Below are positions 1 through 5,693 of a stretch of 7,910 bases of DNA, one piece after another. Location of the stretch: the NCBI GenBank assembly GCA_937872125.1, contig CALMNY010000244.1, forward strand, positions 1 to 7,910, in the 5' to 3' direction. The notes below the pieces were generated by a model. That model had not been told where the DNA came from. It worked only from the letters and a program-made list of their open reading frames with translations, and made no database searches. The DNA is from an uncultured Candidatus Competibacteraceae bacterium (GTDB lineage: Bacteria; Pseudomonadota; Gammaproteobacteria; Competibacterales; Competibacteraceae). Both the position numbers and the translations under genes were made by a program. Positions within the stretch are counted from its first letter, which is position 1. Each line of letters starts with the position of its first letter.

Positions 1-2245
1 CATCCATCGGCTTCACCTTCGCTCCGGGTTTCGGGCTGACCTGCGAAGCCCGCAGTACGGTGTCTACCGCTGTCCGGGTCGCCGTCTCGACGTTGCGTTG
101 CAGTTCGTGGTGATCCAGAGCTGAATCCAGCGTCCCGCCCACCAGGCGCATCACGAACTCGGGCAGGCGGTGGACCAGGGAAAAGCAGCGCAAAGTCAAG
201 TCTACCGCCACCCATACGAACAGGACCACCAGGCCAGTGAGGACCACTGGGCCGGTGGTGTTGCCGCTGTTGGCGTTGATCGCGGCGACGGTGAAGGTGC
301 CGGTGACCACCGACAGCAGGTAGTAGCTAACGACCGTCGCGCCCAACAGGCCGAACACCATCAGGACGGGCCGCAGCAGCACGTCGAACAGCAGCAGCCA
401 GCCGGGCATCGTTTCGGCCGTCAGGCCCTTGCCGTTTTTCAGAAACCAGACCGCCCAGACCGGCGCCGCCAGCAGCGCCTGGAACACCAGCAGGACCCAG
501 TACAGGCCGGCCAGCGTCCAGATGATGAAGGGGACCAGCGGTAGATACAGTGCCGCTGTCAGGGCGAAACCCAGCAGGGCCAGCACCACGACCCCGATCA
601 CCATGCCGGCCAGGGTGAGCGGCCCGGCGCCTTGACCGGTCAGGAGGTCGGTCAACCCGCCCAGCGCCTGGGCCAACCGGCCTGCACCGGCGGTGGTCGC
701 GACCAGCTTGCCGACGGCGACGACGCCCAACGCAGCCAGCACCAGTGCGATCAGGGCATGCCCGATCCAGGCAATGGCGAAGAGGGGATGGGTCTTGCCG
801 ATCAGCGACTGGGCGATCCAGTCCAGAGTGGCGCGCAGGAAGTCGCGCGACACGTCGTCGAGGGTGCTGTTGTTCGGATCGCCGGTGGTCAGCCCCAGGC
901 CGCCATCGCTTTCCGCTTCCAGCACCACCGCTTCCAGCCGCTTGAACAGGTGGGCGTAGGTCTCGACGTCTTCGCGCGGCAGCTTCTCCCAGATGCGGAT
1001 CGGATAGGGTTCCGGCACGTTCAGGGCCATCTTGTTCATGTAGTCGCTCATCGCCGCCAGCCGGTAGAACCAGCTTCCCGCCGTGAACCAGCCCTCGTTT
1101 TTGGCGCGGGTGGTGAACTCGGTGAAGGCTCGCTGGCCGGTGACGTTCACCACGCCGACGATCAGGCTTTGCAAGTGAGCGGCATACCGCTCGGCGGCGG
1201 CATCGATCGCGCTCAGGCACCGGGTGCTGGCGAGCTTGCCCGTGGTGGCCGCCACGCACTCGCCCAGAGCAGCCTTGCCGGCGAACAGGTTTTCCGCCAG
1301 CGGCTTCAACTGGTCCCGCATCGCCAGCGCGGCGATGTCGTGGGCATTGAGCAGAGCCAGGCTGAAATCCCGGCGGACGTCCGCGCCGAAACCGAGCAAG
1401 TCGGCTACCCAGCGCAAAAAGCCGTCCAGGGCGTCGATTCCGGTCGTCCCCTGGCGAGGATCGAGTCCCTCGGCGGGTTCCCGGATCGTATACCCACCGC
1501 AGGCCGCCTCCCCCAGATCCGCCACCGACCAGCGGCTACTGCGCTCGCTGACCGTGCCCACCTGACCGGGAATGCTTTGGAAAGTCACCACGTACTTTGC
1601 GTCACCGCGCGCCGGAATGTCGGCGACGATTTTCTCGCAGAGGTTCGAGGCGAGCATCGCTACGGCCAAGTACCGGGCGCGCGGCGGCGGCGGTTGGGTG
1701 TAGAGGGCGATGCGGGCGAACTGGTCCACCGCCCGGCTCCACACGGCGTCGGCTAGCCCCGTCCCGCTCAGGGCCGCCAGCAGGACCCCGACTTGCGCCA
1801 GGCAAAACCCGTTAACCAGTGGCAGCAGCAGGCCCACCGACGCCACGATCCGCACCGGGGTCCAGGTGGTGGAGCGATCCTGGCCCAGCGCTTCCCCCTC
1901 GTGAGCGGTATCCAGCAGCGCCGCCAGCATTTTCACAAACAGCAGCAGGCCCACCGCCAGCAGCAGAAAACCGTTGAAGAGCGCGAACAACGGGCCAAAC
2001 TGGGGCGAATCCTCGGCGCCGATGGCATCGGCGAGGCGCACTTTGTCGACGACCGGCCCGAGCAGACTTTTCAGCAGGTGGGTACTGACGTCGTCCGGGC
2101 TGGGCCGTAATTGTTCGGGGTCAAACGCGTCTTGCTGGGCAACCGCCGCGACCGGCGCCAGCCACACCCACAGAGCCACCAGGACCAGCAGCCCCGCCAG
2201 CGGGAAGCGTGCCCGGAGGGAGCGACGAAAAGGGATGGCGGTCAT
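1..2245 (-). CDS. traY: DotA/TraY-family type IVB secretion membrane protein (3' end beyond window)
   Basis: This is a polytopic inner-membrane protein of the DotA/TraY family, a core part of type IVB (Dot/Icm, IncI-type) secretion and conjugation machines. The frame is open for 748 codons from the ATG at 2245 and leaves the window without a stop. The start is preceded by GAGG (2255-2252) at a 6-base spacing. Residues 1-36 form a signal peptide (RR..R, a long Leu/Val core, AVA before QQDA). Strongly hydrophobic stretches lie near 85-111, 131-159, 487-516, 542-602, 615-650 and 665-690. The two membrane regions flank a polar domain of about 330 residues containing the Trp-rich stretch GWFTAGSWFYRLAAMSDYM (385-403). 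The motif VHRLPEFVMRLVGG (691-704) near the C terminus resembles the LPxxVxxxxGG signature I associate with this family. IncI TraY is about 745 residues and Legionella DotA is longer, so little may be missing. The family call is confident; the symbol follows IncI naming. Confidence 0.87.
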   Translation of the reverse strand, partial: MTAIPFRRSLRARFPLAGLLVLVALWVWLAPVAAVAQQDAFDPEQLRPSPDDVSTHLLKSLLGPVVDKVRLADAIGAEDSPQFGPLFALFNGFLLLAVGLLLFVKMLAALLDTAHEGEALGQDRSTTWTPVRIVASVGLLLPLVNGFCLAQVGVLLAALSGTGLADAVWSRAVDQFARIALYTQPPPPRARYLAVAMLASNLCEKIVADIPARGDAKYVVTFQSIPGQVGTVSERSSRWSVADLGEAACGGYTIREPAEGLDPRQGTTGIDALDGFLRWVADLLGFGADVRRDFSLALLNAHDIAALAMRDQLKPLAENLFAGKAALGECVAATTGKLASTRCLSAIDAAAERYAAHLQSLIVGVVNVTGQRAFTEFTTRAKNEGWFTAGSWFYRLAAMSDYMNKMALNVPEPYPIRIWEKLPREDVETYAHLFKRLEAVVLEAESDGGLGLTTGDPNNSTLDDVSRDFLRATLDWIAQSLIGKTHPLFAIAWIGHALIALVLAALGVVAVGKLVATTAGAGRLAQALGGLTDLLTGQGAGPLTLAGMVIGVVVLALLGFALTAALYLPLVPFIIWTLAGLYWVLLVFQALLAAPVWAVWFLKNGKGLTAETMPGWLLLFDVLLRPVLMVFGLLGATVVSYYLLSVVTGTFTVAAINANSGNTTGPVVLTGLVVLFVWVAVDLTLRCFSLVHRLPEFVMRLVGGTLDSALDHHELQRNVETATRTAVDTVLRASQVSPKPGAKVKPMD

Positions 2246-2289
2246 GGCGAACCTCGATGGATCGAAACGAACCCGAAAGTGCGCGAAGG

Positions 2290-2311
2290 GCCCCGGCGTT
2301 CGGGCCGGGGC
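2290..2311 (-). repeat. Perfect 8-bp hairpin between the TraX-like and TraY genes
   Basis: GCCCCGGC (2290-2297) and GCCGGGGC (2304-2311) are exact inverted copies around a 6-base loop. The element starts five bases after the stop codon of the TraX-like gene and ends 44 bases before the TraY start. No T-run follows on the minus strand, so it does not look like a complete intrinsic terminator. A leaky terminator, an mRNA-stabilising stem or a barrier that lowers TraY expression are all possible. Confidence 0.6.
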
Positions 2312-2316
2312 AGCGA

Positions 2317-2862
2317 TCAAGGTTGGTAATCGTCCGGGAGCGACGCAGGCCACCACCGGGACGGATGCCGGAGAAACACCCGCGGCGACTCCAGAGCGCG
2401 GGCGCGAATTTGCCAGCAGCGACAGGCCAGCGGCAGGGCCAGGCTCAGGAGAATCAGGAAAGCCCCCAGGCTGGCGCAGGCCCCGCTCCAGTCACCCCGC
2501 CACAGCCGATGGGCGTGGATCGATCCACTGAGGAGCGCCGCGACCAGGAAGGCGCGGGCCGGCGTTGCTTCGGCTTCGTACCGCCGGCGCAGGGAGTCGG
2601 CCGTCAGGCCTCGACCCGCCACCACCTCGGTCCAGCTCGGGTGCGGCGCCGCCCGCGCCGCGTTCGACGGCACCGGCCGCCGACTCGACGGGCAGATCCT
2701 CTCAACGATCCAGGCGTTCATGGTCTGGATGCGGTCGTGGCGGCCCCACAGATCGTCGCGCCGATGGCGCAGATAGCGGACGAACCCAGTGAGGAGATTC
2801 GAGCGGATGGGTCGGTTCGCATCGCTCGCGGACGCTGAGCGGGGGAACGACAGGTCGTGCAT
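2317..2862 (-). CDS. Small two-helix membrane protein, IcmV/TraX-like by position
   Basis: This 181-residue protein lies directly upstream of the TraY/DotA gene on the same strand, 71 bases away. Its N-terminal half is polar and basic (RYLRHRRDDLWGRHDR, 29-44). Two hydrophobic stretches follow, near 102-117 and 127-148, separated by HRLWRGDW. The C terminus is short, basic and aromatic. In Legionella, icmV (a two-helix membrane protein of about 150 residues) precedes dotA in an operon, and in IncI plasmids traX precedes traY. Size, topology and position all fit that family, but I see no diagnostic motif, so the name is inferred from context. The ATG at 2862 is preferred because the only earlier in-frame ATG (3057) lies well inside the opposing gene. 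The 2862 ATG also lies just downstream of the AT-rich promoter gap. Its ribosome binding site is weak (GAAG, nine bases upstream). Confidence 0.75.
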   Translation of the reverse strand: MHDLSFPRSASASDANRPIRSNLLTGFVRYLRHRRDDLWGRHDRIQTMNAWIVERICPSSRRPVPSNAARAAPHPSWTEVVAGRGLTADSLRRRYEAEATPARAFLVAALLSGSIHAHRLWRGDWSGACASLGAFLILLSLALPLACRCWQIRARALESPRVFLRHPSRWWPASLPDDYQP

Positions 2863-2871
2863 CGGTGGTTC

Positions 2872-2900
2872 TTCAATAAAATAATTTGTTTTACTATAAT
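2872..2900 (+). promoter_or_regulatory. Candidate sigma70-like promoter for the plus-strand operon
   Basis: A consensus -10 TATAAT lies at 2895-2900. Seventeen bases upstream is TTCAAT (2872-2877), a weak -35 matching three of six consensus bases. Transcription would begin near 2907, giving a leader of about 23 bases before the ATG at 2930. The assignment rests on consensus matching only. Confidence 0.5.
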
Positions 2901-2905
2901 AGTAA
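2891..2905. promoter_or_regulatory. Palindrome, candidate operator of the divergent promoters
   Basis: TTACTAT-A-ATAGTAA is a perfect 7-1-7 inverted repeat in the only strongly AT-rich stretch of the window. It sits in the 67-base gap between the divergent TraX-like and IcmX-like genes and contains the -10 hexamers proposed for both directions. A dimeric repressor bound here would block both operons at once. No regulator gene is present in the window, so the binding protein is unknown. AT-rich palindromes of this length can also arise by chance. Confidence 0.5.
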
Positions 2906-2924
2906 TTAAATAAGCCAGAGGCAA
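2896..2924 (-). promoter_or_regulatory. Candidate sigma70-like promoter for the TraX-TraY operon
   Basis: Read on the minus strand, TTGCCT (2924-2919) and TATTAT (2901-2896) are 17 bases apart and match the -35 and -10 consensus at four and five of six positions. Transcription would begin near 2889, with a leader of about 27 bases. The -10 shares bases 2896-2900 with the plus-strand -10, so polymerase could hardly occupy both promoters at the same time. Confidence 0.5.
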
Positions 2925-2929
2925 ATTCG

Positions 2930-4150
2930 ATGCTGAACCCCCCGAGCGGATCACCGCGCCGACCGTGGCTGTGGCTGTCGAGCGTCGGGCTGGTCCTGGC
3001 GCTGGTGCCGACGGCTCGCGCGGCGTCCTGCGACGCCTGTGTGGTAGCGGCGATCAACTCCCATAAGGCTCAGATGGTCCGCGAGTTCGCCGAACTGAAG
3101 AAATTCCTGGGGGAGCAATTCAAGACGGTGCGGCAATCCATCGCTCAGGTGGAAAAGGATTCCTTGCGCGCGCGGGCCGACATCGGTTTCAGGTTGCCTG
3201 CGGGCAGCTGCGAGACCGCCACCGCCGCCGCCGCGGCAGGTCCGGCCCGCGACCGGGCCGAAGCCTACCACCGCGCCTTCAACCACCTCCGCCGCCGGGA
3301 GCGGACCGGCTCGGCGGCGAGCGCGGCCCTATTCGAGGCCCAGGTGGAGAGCTATTGCAACGCGGAGGACGTGGGCAGCCACGGTTGCCAGAAAGCCGGG
3401 CAGCGGCCCGACGCACAGTTTCAGACCGAGACGTTGTATTCCGGCTCGGGCCTGGGCGAGACGGCGGAAGCCACCCAGCCCAACACCTTCCTGCCGGAAG
3501 TGTTGAGCTTTGACGACGACCGAATCACCGACGCCCGCCGGTTCATCGACGCGGCGGTTGATCCCTATCCCATCGACGACCTACCCCAGGAACTGCGGGA
3601 AACCCCCCAGGGCAAGACGTTCTGGCTGCACCGCAAGCTCTATGAGGGCCGGCTGTCGGCGAGTCGCTACAGCCTGAATCACGGGCTGGCCTGGCGGGTG
3701 CCGGCGGCGGCGCTGAAGGGTTGGCTGTTGGCGGTCTGGAAGGAGTCCAAGGCCAGCGAGCACCTAGCCGAGCTGACGGCGACCCTGCCGGAAGACATCT
3801 CCTATCTCGAAATGCTGAAAACCGAAGTGGATCGCCGCTACGCCTCGCCCCTCTGGTACGCCGGGATCGCCGGCGACAACGGCGACGCCGTGCTGCGCGA
3901 ACTGGCCTACATGCAGGCGTTGAGCCTGAACCTGAGCTACTTGCAACTGCGCCAGGGCGAGCGCATCGAGGGCCTGCTGGCGCGGTTGAACGTCGGCGAC
4001 GCCCGGCGGGAGCGGGAAGCCTTGCAGGAAGAACGGGCCGCTGCCCTCAACCTGCAAAAAGCGAGCACCCGGGGAACTGGTTCCACGGGGACGACCGCCG
4101 CACCGGCTCCCGGACCGCCCGCGCCGCCGACCTCCCCCCTTGAGAGATGA
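2930..4150 (+). CDS. Exported IcmX/TraW-like conjugation protein
   Basis: This is a 406-residue exported protein and the first gene of the plus-strand operon. Residues 1-31 form a signal peptide (RR, then WLWLSSVGLVLALV, cleavage near ARA-ASC), so the mature protein should be periplasmic. The mature part opens with a CDAC motif (C34, C37) and a charged, probably coiled-coil helix (about 45-85). A central domain contains three more cysteines (C94, C143, C153). A helical region near 305-352 includes SPLWYAGIAGDNG and LRELAYMQA. The tail is Pro/Ala/Thr-rich (380-403). The neighbours point to IcmX of Dot/Icm (IncI TraW), a secreted protein of roughly this size whose gene lies beside icmV-dotA (traX-traY). 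I infer that identity from export, length and position, without a decisive motif; a VirB5-like role is an alternative. AGAGG (2917-2921), eight bases before the ATG, supports the start. Confidence 0.8.
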   Translation: MLNPPSGSPRRPWLWLSSVGLVLALVPTARAASCDACVVAAINSHKAQMVREFAELKKFLGEQFKTVRQSIAQVEKDSLRARADIGFRLPAGSCETATAAAAAGPARDRAEAYHRAFNHLRRRERTGSAASAALFEAQVESYCNAEDVGSHGCQKAGQRPDAQFQTETLYSGSGLGETAEATQPNTFLPEVLSFDDDRITDARRFIDAAVDPYPIDDLPQELRETPQGKTFWLHRKLYEGRLSASRYSLNHGLAWRVPAAALKGWLLAVWKESKASEHLAELTATLPEDISYLEMLKTEVDRRYASPLWYAGIAGDNGDAVLRELAYMQALSLNLSYLQLRQGERIEGLLARLNVGDARREREALQEERAAALNLQKASTRGTGSTGTTAAPAPGPPAPPTSPLER

Positions 4151-5325
4151 GGACCAGTCCCATGAACGTCGCATCTACCCCGGTATCGCCCGCAGCACTG
4201 CGAGCTTACGTCGCCAGCCTGCCGCCCGGACCACCGGCGCCGGGGCTGGTCGAACTCCAACAGCGCTCCCTGGCCTCGTCCCCGGACGGGGTCGCCGCCG
4301 ATCCGCTGGCCGCACCTGGCGGTTCGGCGGAGGAACTCGCCTGGCAGGACCGCCAGCGTACCCTGCGCCAGCAGCTCAAGGTGCTGCTGGCCGGAAGCAA
4401 GCTGCACGCCGGGCTAACGGCGGCTGCGCTCGGGTATGCCGACGAGCCGGCGCGCGCCGGCGCCTCGTCTGACCCTGCTGCCGTGGCGGACCAGGTCGCG
4501 CGTTATGTGGAACGGGCGACTGCCTGGATCGAGGCCACCACGCGGGAACTCGAACGGCGCTGGCTGGGCGCGGACGCGGGGCTGACGGAAGCAACTTCAG
4601 CCCTGTCGGGCTACCACCGCTACGAGCTGGCCCGCCTGCTGGTCGCCCTGCTGCAGCGGCAACCCCAGCGCGTCGATCAAACCGATCCGACCCTGCTGGC
4701 CACCTGCCTCGCTGCCCCTGGTCAAACGCTGCCGGCCGCGCCGCCGGTGCCCGCATGGGTGTCGGCGGGCGCGGCGGCGGACGTCCGTATGGCGTGGTCG
4801 CGCGCCCTGGCGCGGGTGCTGGAGACCGCCGTCGACCATCCCTTCAACCGGGAGCTGGATGTGGTGTTGGATGACGCCCGCGCCGCCATCGCCGGCGCGG
4901 TCGACCGCCAGATGCAGCCGCTGGCCGAGGCCTTGGCGTACTCGCCCGACGCGCGGCGGGTCGCGGAGCTGCACGCCCTCAAGATCGCGGGCCAGCTGTA
5001 TGCGGCCACTCTCATCCACGTCCACCGGGAATCGACCCGGATGATTCAATCCTATCAGGACCTGCTTGAGCAGGGCCGCCTGGAAGCAGCCGACCGGCTC
5101 GCGCAAATCTATCAAGAGCGCCAGCTCGGTTACGTCGGCGTCCCGCAGCACTTCCAGCGGATCGTTGCCGTCCACGAGCGCCAGCAGGAGCGGGCGCTGG
5201 CGGCGCTGGCGGCCTCGAACGCGATCGTGGATCCCGTCGCTGTTTCACCCGCTGCGGAGCCACCGGCGACCGCGCCGACCGACCGCGCCGGCGGCGCGGT
5301 GCGGACGACTGCGCCGGCTCCCTAG
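4147..5325 (+). CDS. Unrecognised helical protein encoded in the conjugation operon
   Basis: I do not recognise this 392-residue protein (387 residues from the ATG at 4162). It has no signal peptide and no membrane segment, so it is probably cytoplasmic. It is rich in Ala, Arg, Gln and Leu and appears almost entirely helical. The stretches 61-95 and 110-141 are charged and amphipathic. A Pro/Ala linker (191-210) separates an N-terminal part from a more ordered domain (about 211-355), which contains HPFNRELD (231-238), HVHRESTRMIQSYQDLLEQG (291-310) and QERQLGYVGVPQHFQRIV (323-340). The last 35 residues are a disordered Pro/Ala/Thr tail. The gene overlaps the IcmX-like gene by ATGA, and its TAG overlaps the next candidate start by one base, so it is clearly part of the operon. 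A structural or chaperone-like role in the transfer apparatus is possible but not shown by any motif. Confidence 0.8.
   Translation: MRTSPMNVASTPVSPAALRAYVASLPPGPPAPGLVELQQRSLASSPDGVAADPLAAPGGSAEELAWQDRQRTLRQQLKVLLAGSKLHAGLTAAALGYADEPARAGASSDPAAVADQVARYVERATAWIEATTRELERRWLGADAGLTEATSALSGYHRYELARLLVALLQRQPQRVDQTDPTLLATCLAAPGQTLPAAPPVPAWVSAGAAADVRMAWSRALARVLETAVDHPFNRELDVVLDDARAAIAGAVDRQMQPLAEALAYSPDARRVAELHALKIAGQLYAATLIHVHRESTRMIQSYQDLLEQGRLEAADRLAQIYQERQLGYVGVPQHFQRIVAVHERQQERALAALAASNAIVDPVAVSPAAEPPATAPTDRAGGAVRTTAPAP
4149..4153 (+). promoter_or_regulatory. Ribosome binding site favouring the ATG at 4162
   Basis: GAGGA lies eight bases before an in-frame ATG at 4162, five codons after the overlapping ATG at 4147. 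The 4147 ATG shares ATGA with the previous stop but has only GAGAG directly against it. The sequence therefore favours 4162 (protein beginning MNVASTP), while translational coupling could still use 4147. Confidence 0.5.
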
Positions 5326-5376
5326 TGCTCAATAAGTTGATCAGCATGTTAAAACACCCTATAGAGTCAGCACTAG
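5322..5376. repeat. Perfect 8-bp inverted repeat flanking a candidate promoter
   Basis: CTAGTGCT (5322-5329) and AGCACTAG (5369-5376) are exact inverted copies 39 bases apart. The left arm contains the previous gene's TAG and the candidate GTG start of the next gene. The right arm sits at the expected transcription start of the promoter between them. It could be a pair of repressor half-sites or an RNA stem that hides the GTG. The separation is long, so chance is not excluded. Confidence 0.45.
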
Positions 5377-5693
5377 CGCCGCTCGTCGGGCTGATCGATG
5401 CCATCGACGCCGCGGAACTCCACGACCTCGCTCTGCCGCTGGAAATGCCCGGCTTGATCGAACGGTTCCTGGATCCGGAGATTCAACTACATCTGCCGGA
5501 TTTTCTTCGCCCGGCAGCGGCGGCGTACCTGGAAGGCCTGCCCGGCTTCCGGGCGGGCGATGTCCACCGCGCGGCCGCGCAGCATGCGTTACGGGTGGAA
5601 CTCTGGCTGGGGAAGGTCCAGGCGGTGGACGAGGCCGAGATCGCAGCGCTGGGGCTGGACCAGGAGGAGAATCATGGTGGATGCGCGGTTTGA
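5325..5693 (+). CDS. Small unrecognised acidic protein
   Basis: I do not recognise this protein of up to 122 residues. The reading frame could begin at GTG 5325, which overlaps the previous stop by one base, or at ATG 5346, which gives 115 residues. Neither start has a clear Shine-Dalgarno sequence, so coupling to the upstream gene is likely. The sequence is acidic and Leu/Ala-rich, with no signal peptide or sure membrane helix. One short hydrophobic stretch (SALAPLVGLIDAIDAAEL, 15-32) is followed by an Asp/Glu/Pro/Leu-rich middle (LALPLEMPGLIERFLDPEI) and a helical end (85-115). Its last 20 bases overlap the Toprim gene, and the strong ribosome binding site of that gene lies inside this one. 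The gene is credible because of the gap-free operon packing and the good codon pattern. Its function is open; a small partner of either neighbour is one possibility. Confidence 0.7.
   Translation: MLNKLISMLKHPIESALAPLVGLIDAIDAAELHDLALPLEMPGLIERFLDPEIQLHLPDFLRPAAAAYLEGLPGFRAGDVHRAAAQHALRVELWLGKVQAVDEAEIAALGLDQEENHGGCAV
5337..5365 (+). promoter_or_regulatory. Candidate internal promoter in the plus-strand operon
   Basis: TTGATC (5337-5342) and TATAGA (5360-5365) are 17 bases apart, and each matches four of six consensus bases. The surrounding 45 bases are clearly AT-richer than the flanking coding sequence. Transcription starting near 5372 would supply the Toprim and ardC genes independently of the upstream transfer genes. 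It would miss the GTG and ATG starts of the 122-residue gene and could translate only a shorter form from the ATG at 5445. Confidence 0.4.
5662..5667 (+). promoter_or_regulatory. Consensus ribosome binding site for the Toprim gene
   Basis: AGGAGG lies six bases before the ATG at 5674 and is the strongest Shine-Dalgarno match in the window. It fixes the start of the Toprim gene at 5674 rather than at the upstream in-frame ATG 5560, which would lie deep inside the preceding gene. It also suggests that this protein is translated well without coupling. Confidence 0.8.

Noticed and set aside
327..1259. A 310-codon minus-strand open frame overlapping the TraY gene
   Set aside because: It is the same strand in a shifted frame, rich in Arg, Gly and Pro. 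The TraY frame through the same bases gives coherent membrane helices.
632..1756. A 374-codon open frame on the plus strand
   Set aside because: It is antisense to the TraY/DotA frame, which is open over 748 codons with a signal peptide and a regular membrane topology. The plus product is Gln/Arg/Gly-rich without hydrophobic core patterns.
2290..2311. Intrinsic terminator after the TraX-like gene
   Set aside because: The stem is good, but no run of T follows on the minus strand, so I list it only as a hairpin.
2209..2838. A 209-codon plus-strand frame across the TraX-TraY junction
   Set aside because: It is antisense to the TraX-like gene and to the start of TraY. Its product is Pro/Arg/Gln-rich and has no ribosome binding site worth noting.
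2863..3057. Extended N terminus for the TraX-like gene from an ATG at 3057
   Set aside because: The extension would be antisense to the signal-peptide region of the IcmX-like gene and would cross the AT-rich promoter gap. Its residues are low-complexity and do not resemble a protein domain.
5560..5673. Earlier start (ATG 5560) for the Toprim protein
   Set aside because: The perfect AGGAGG six bases before 5674 and the family-like N terminus from there decide the start. The extra 38 residues would be an out-of-frame reading of the preceding gene.
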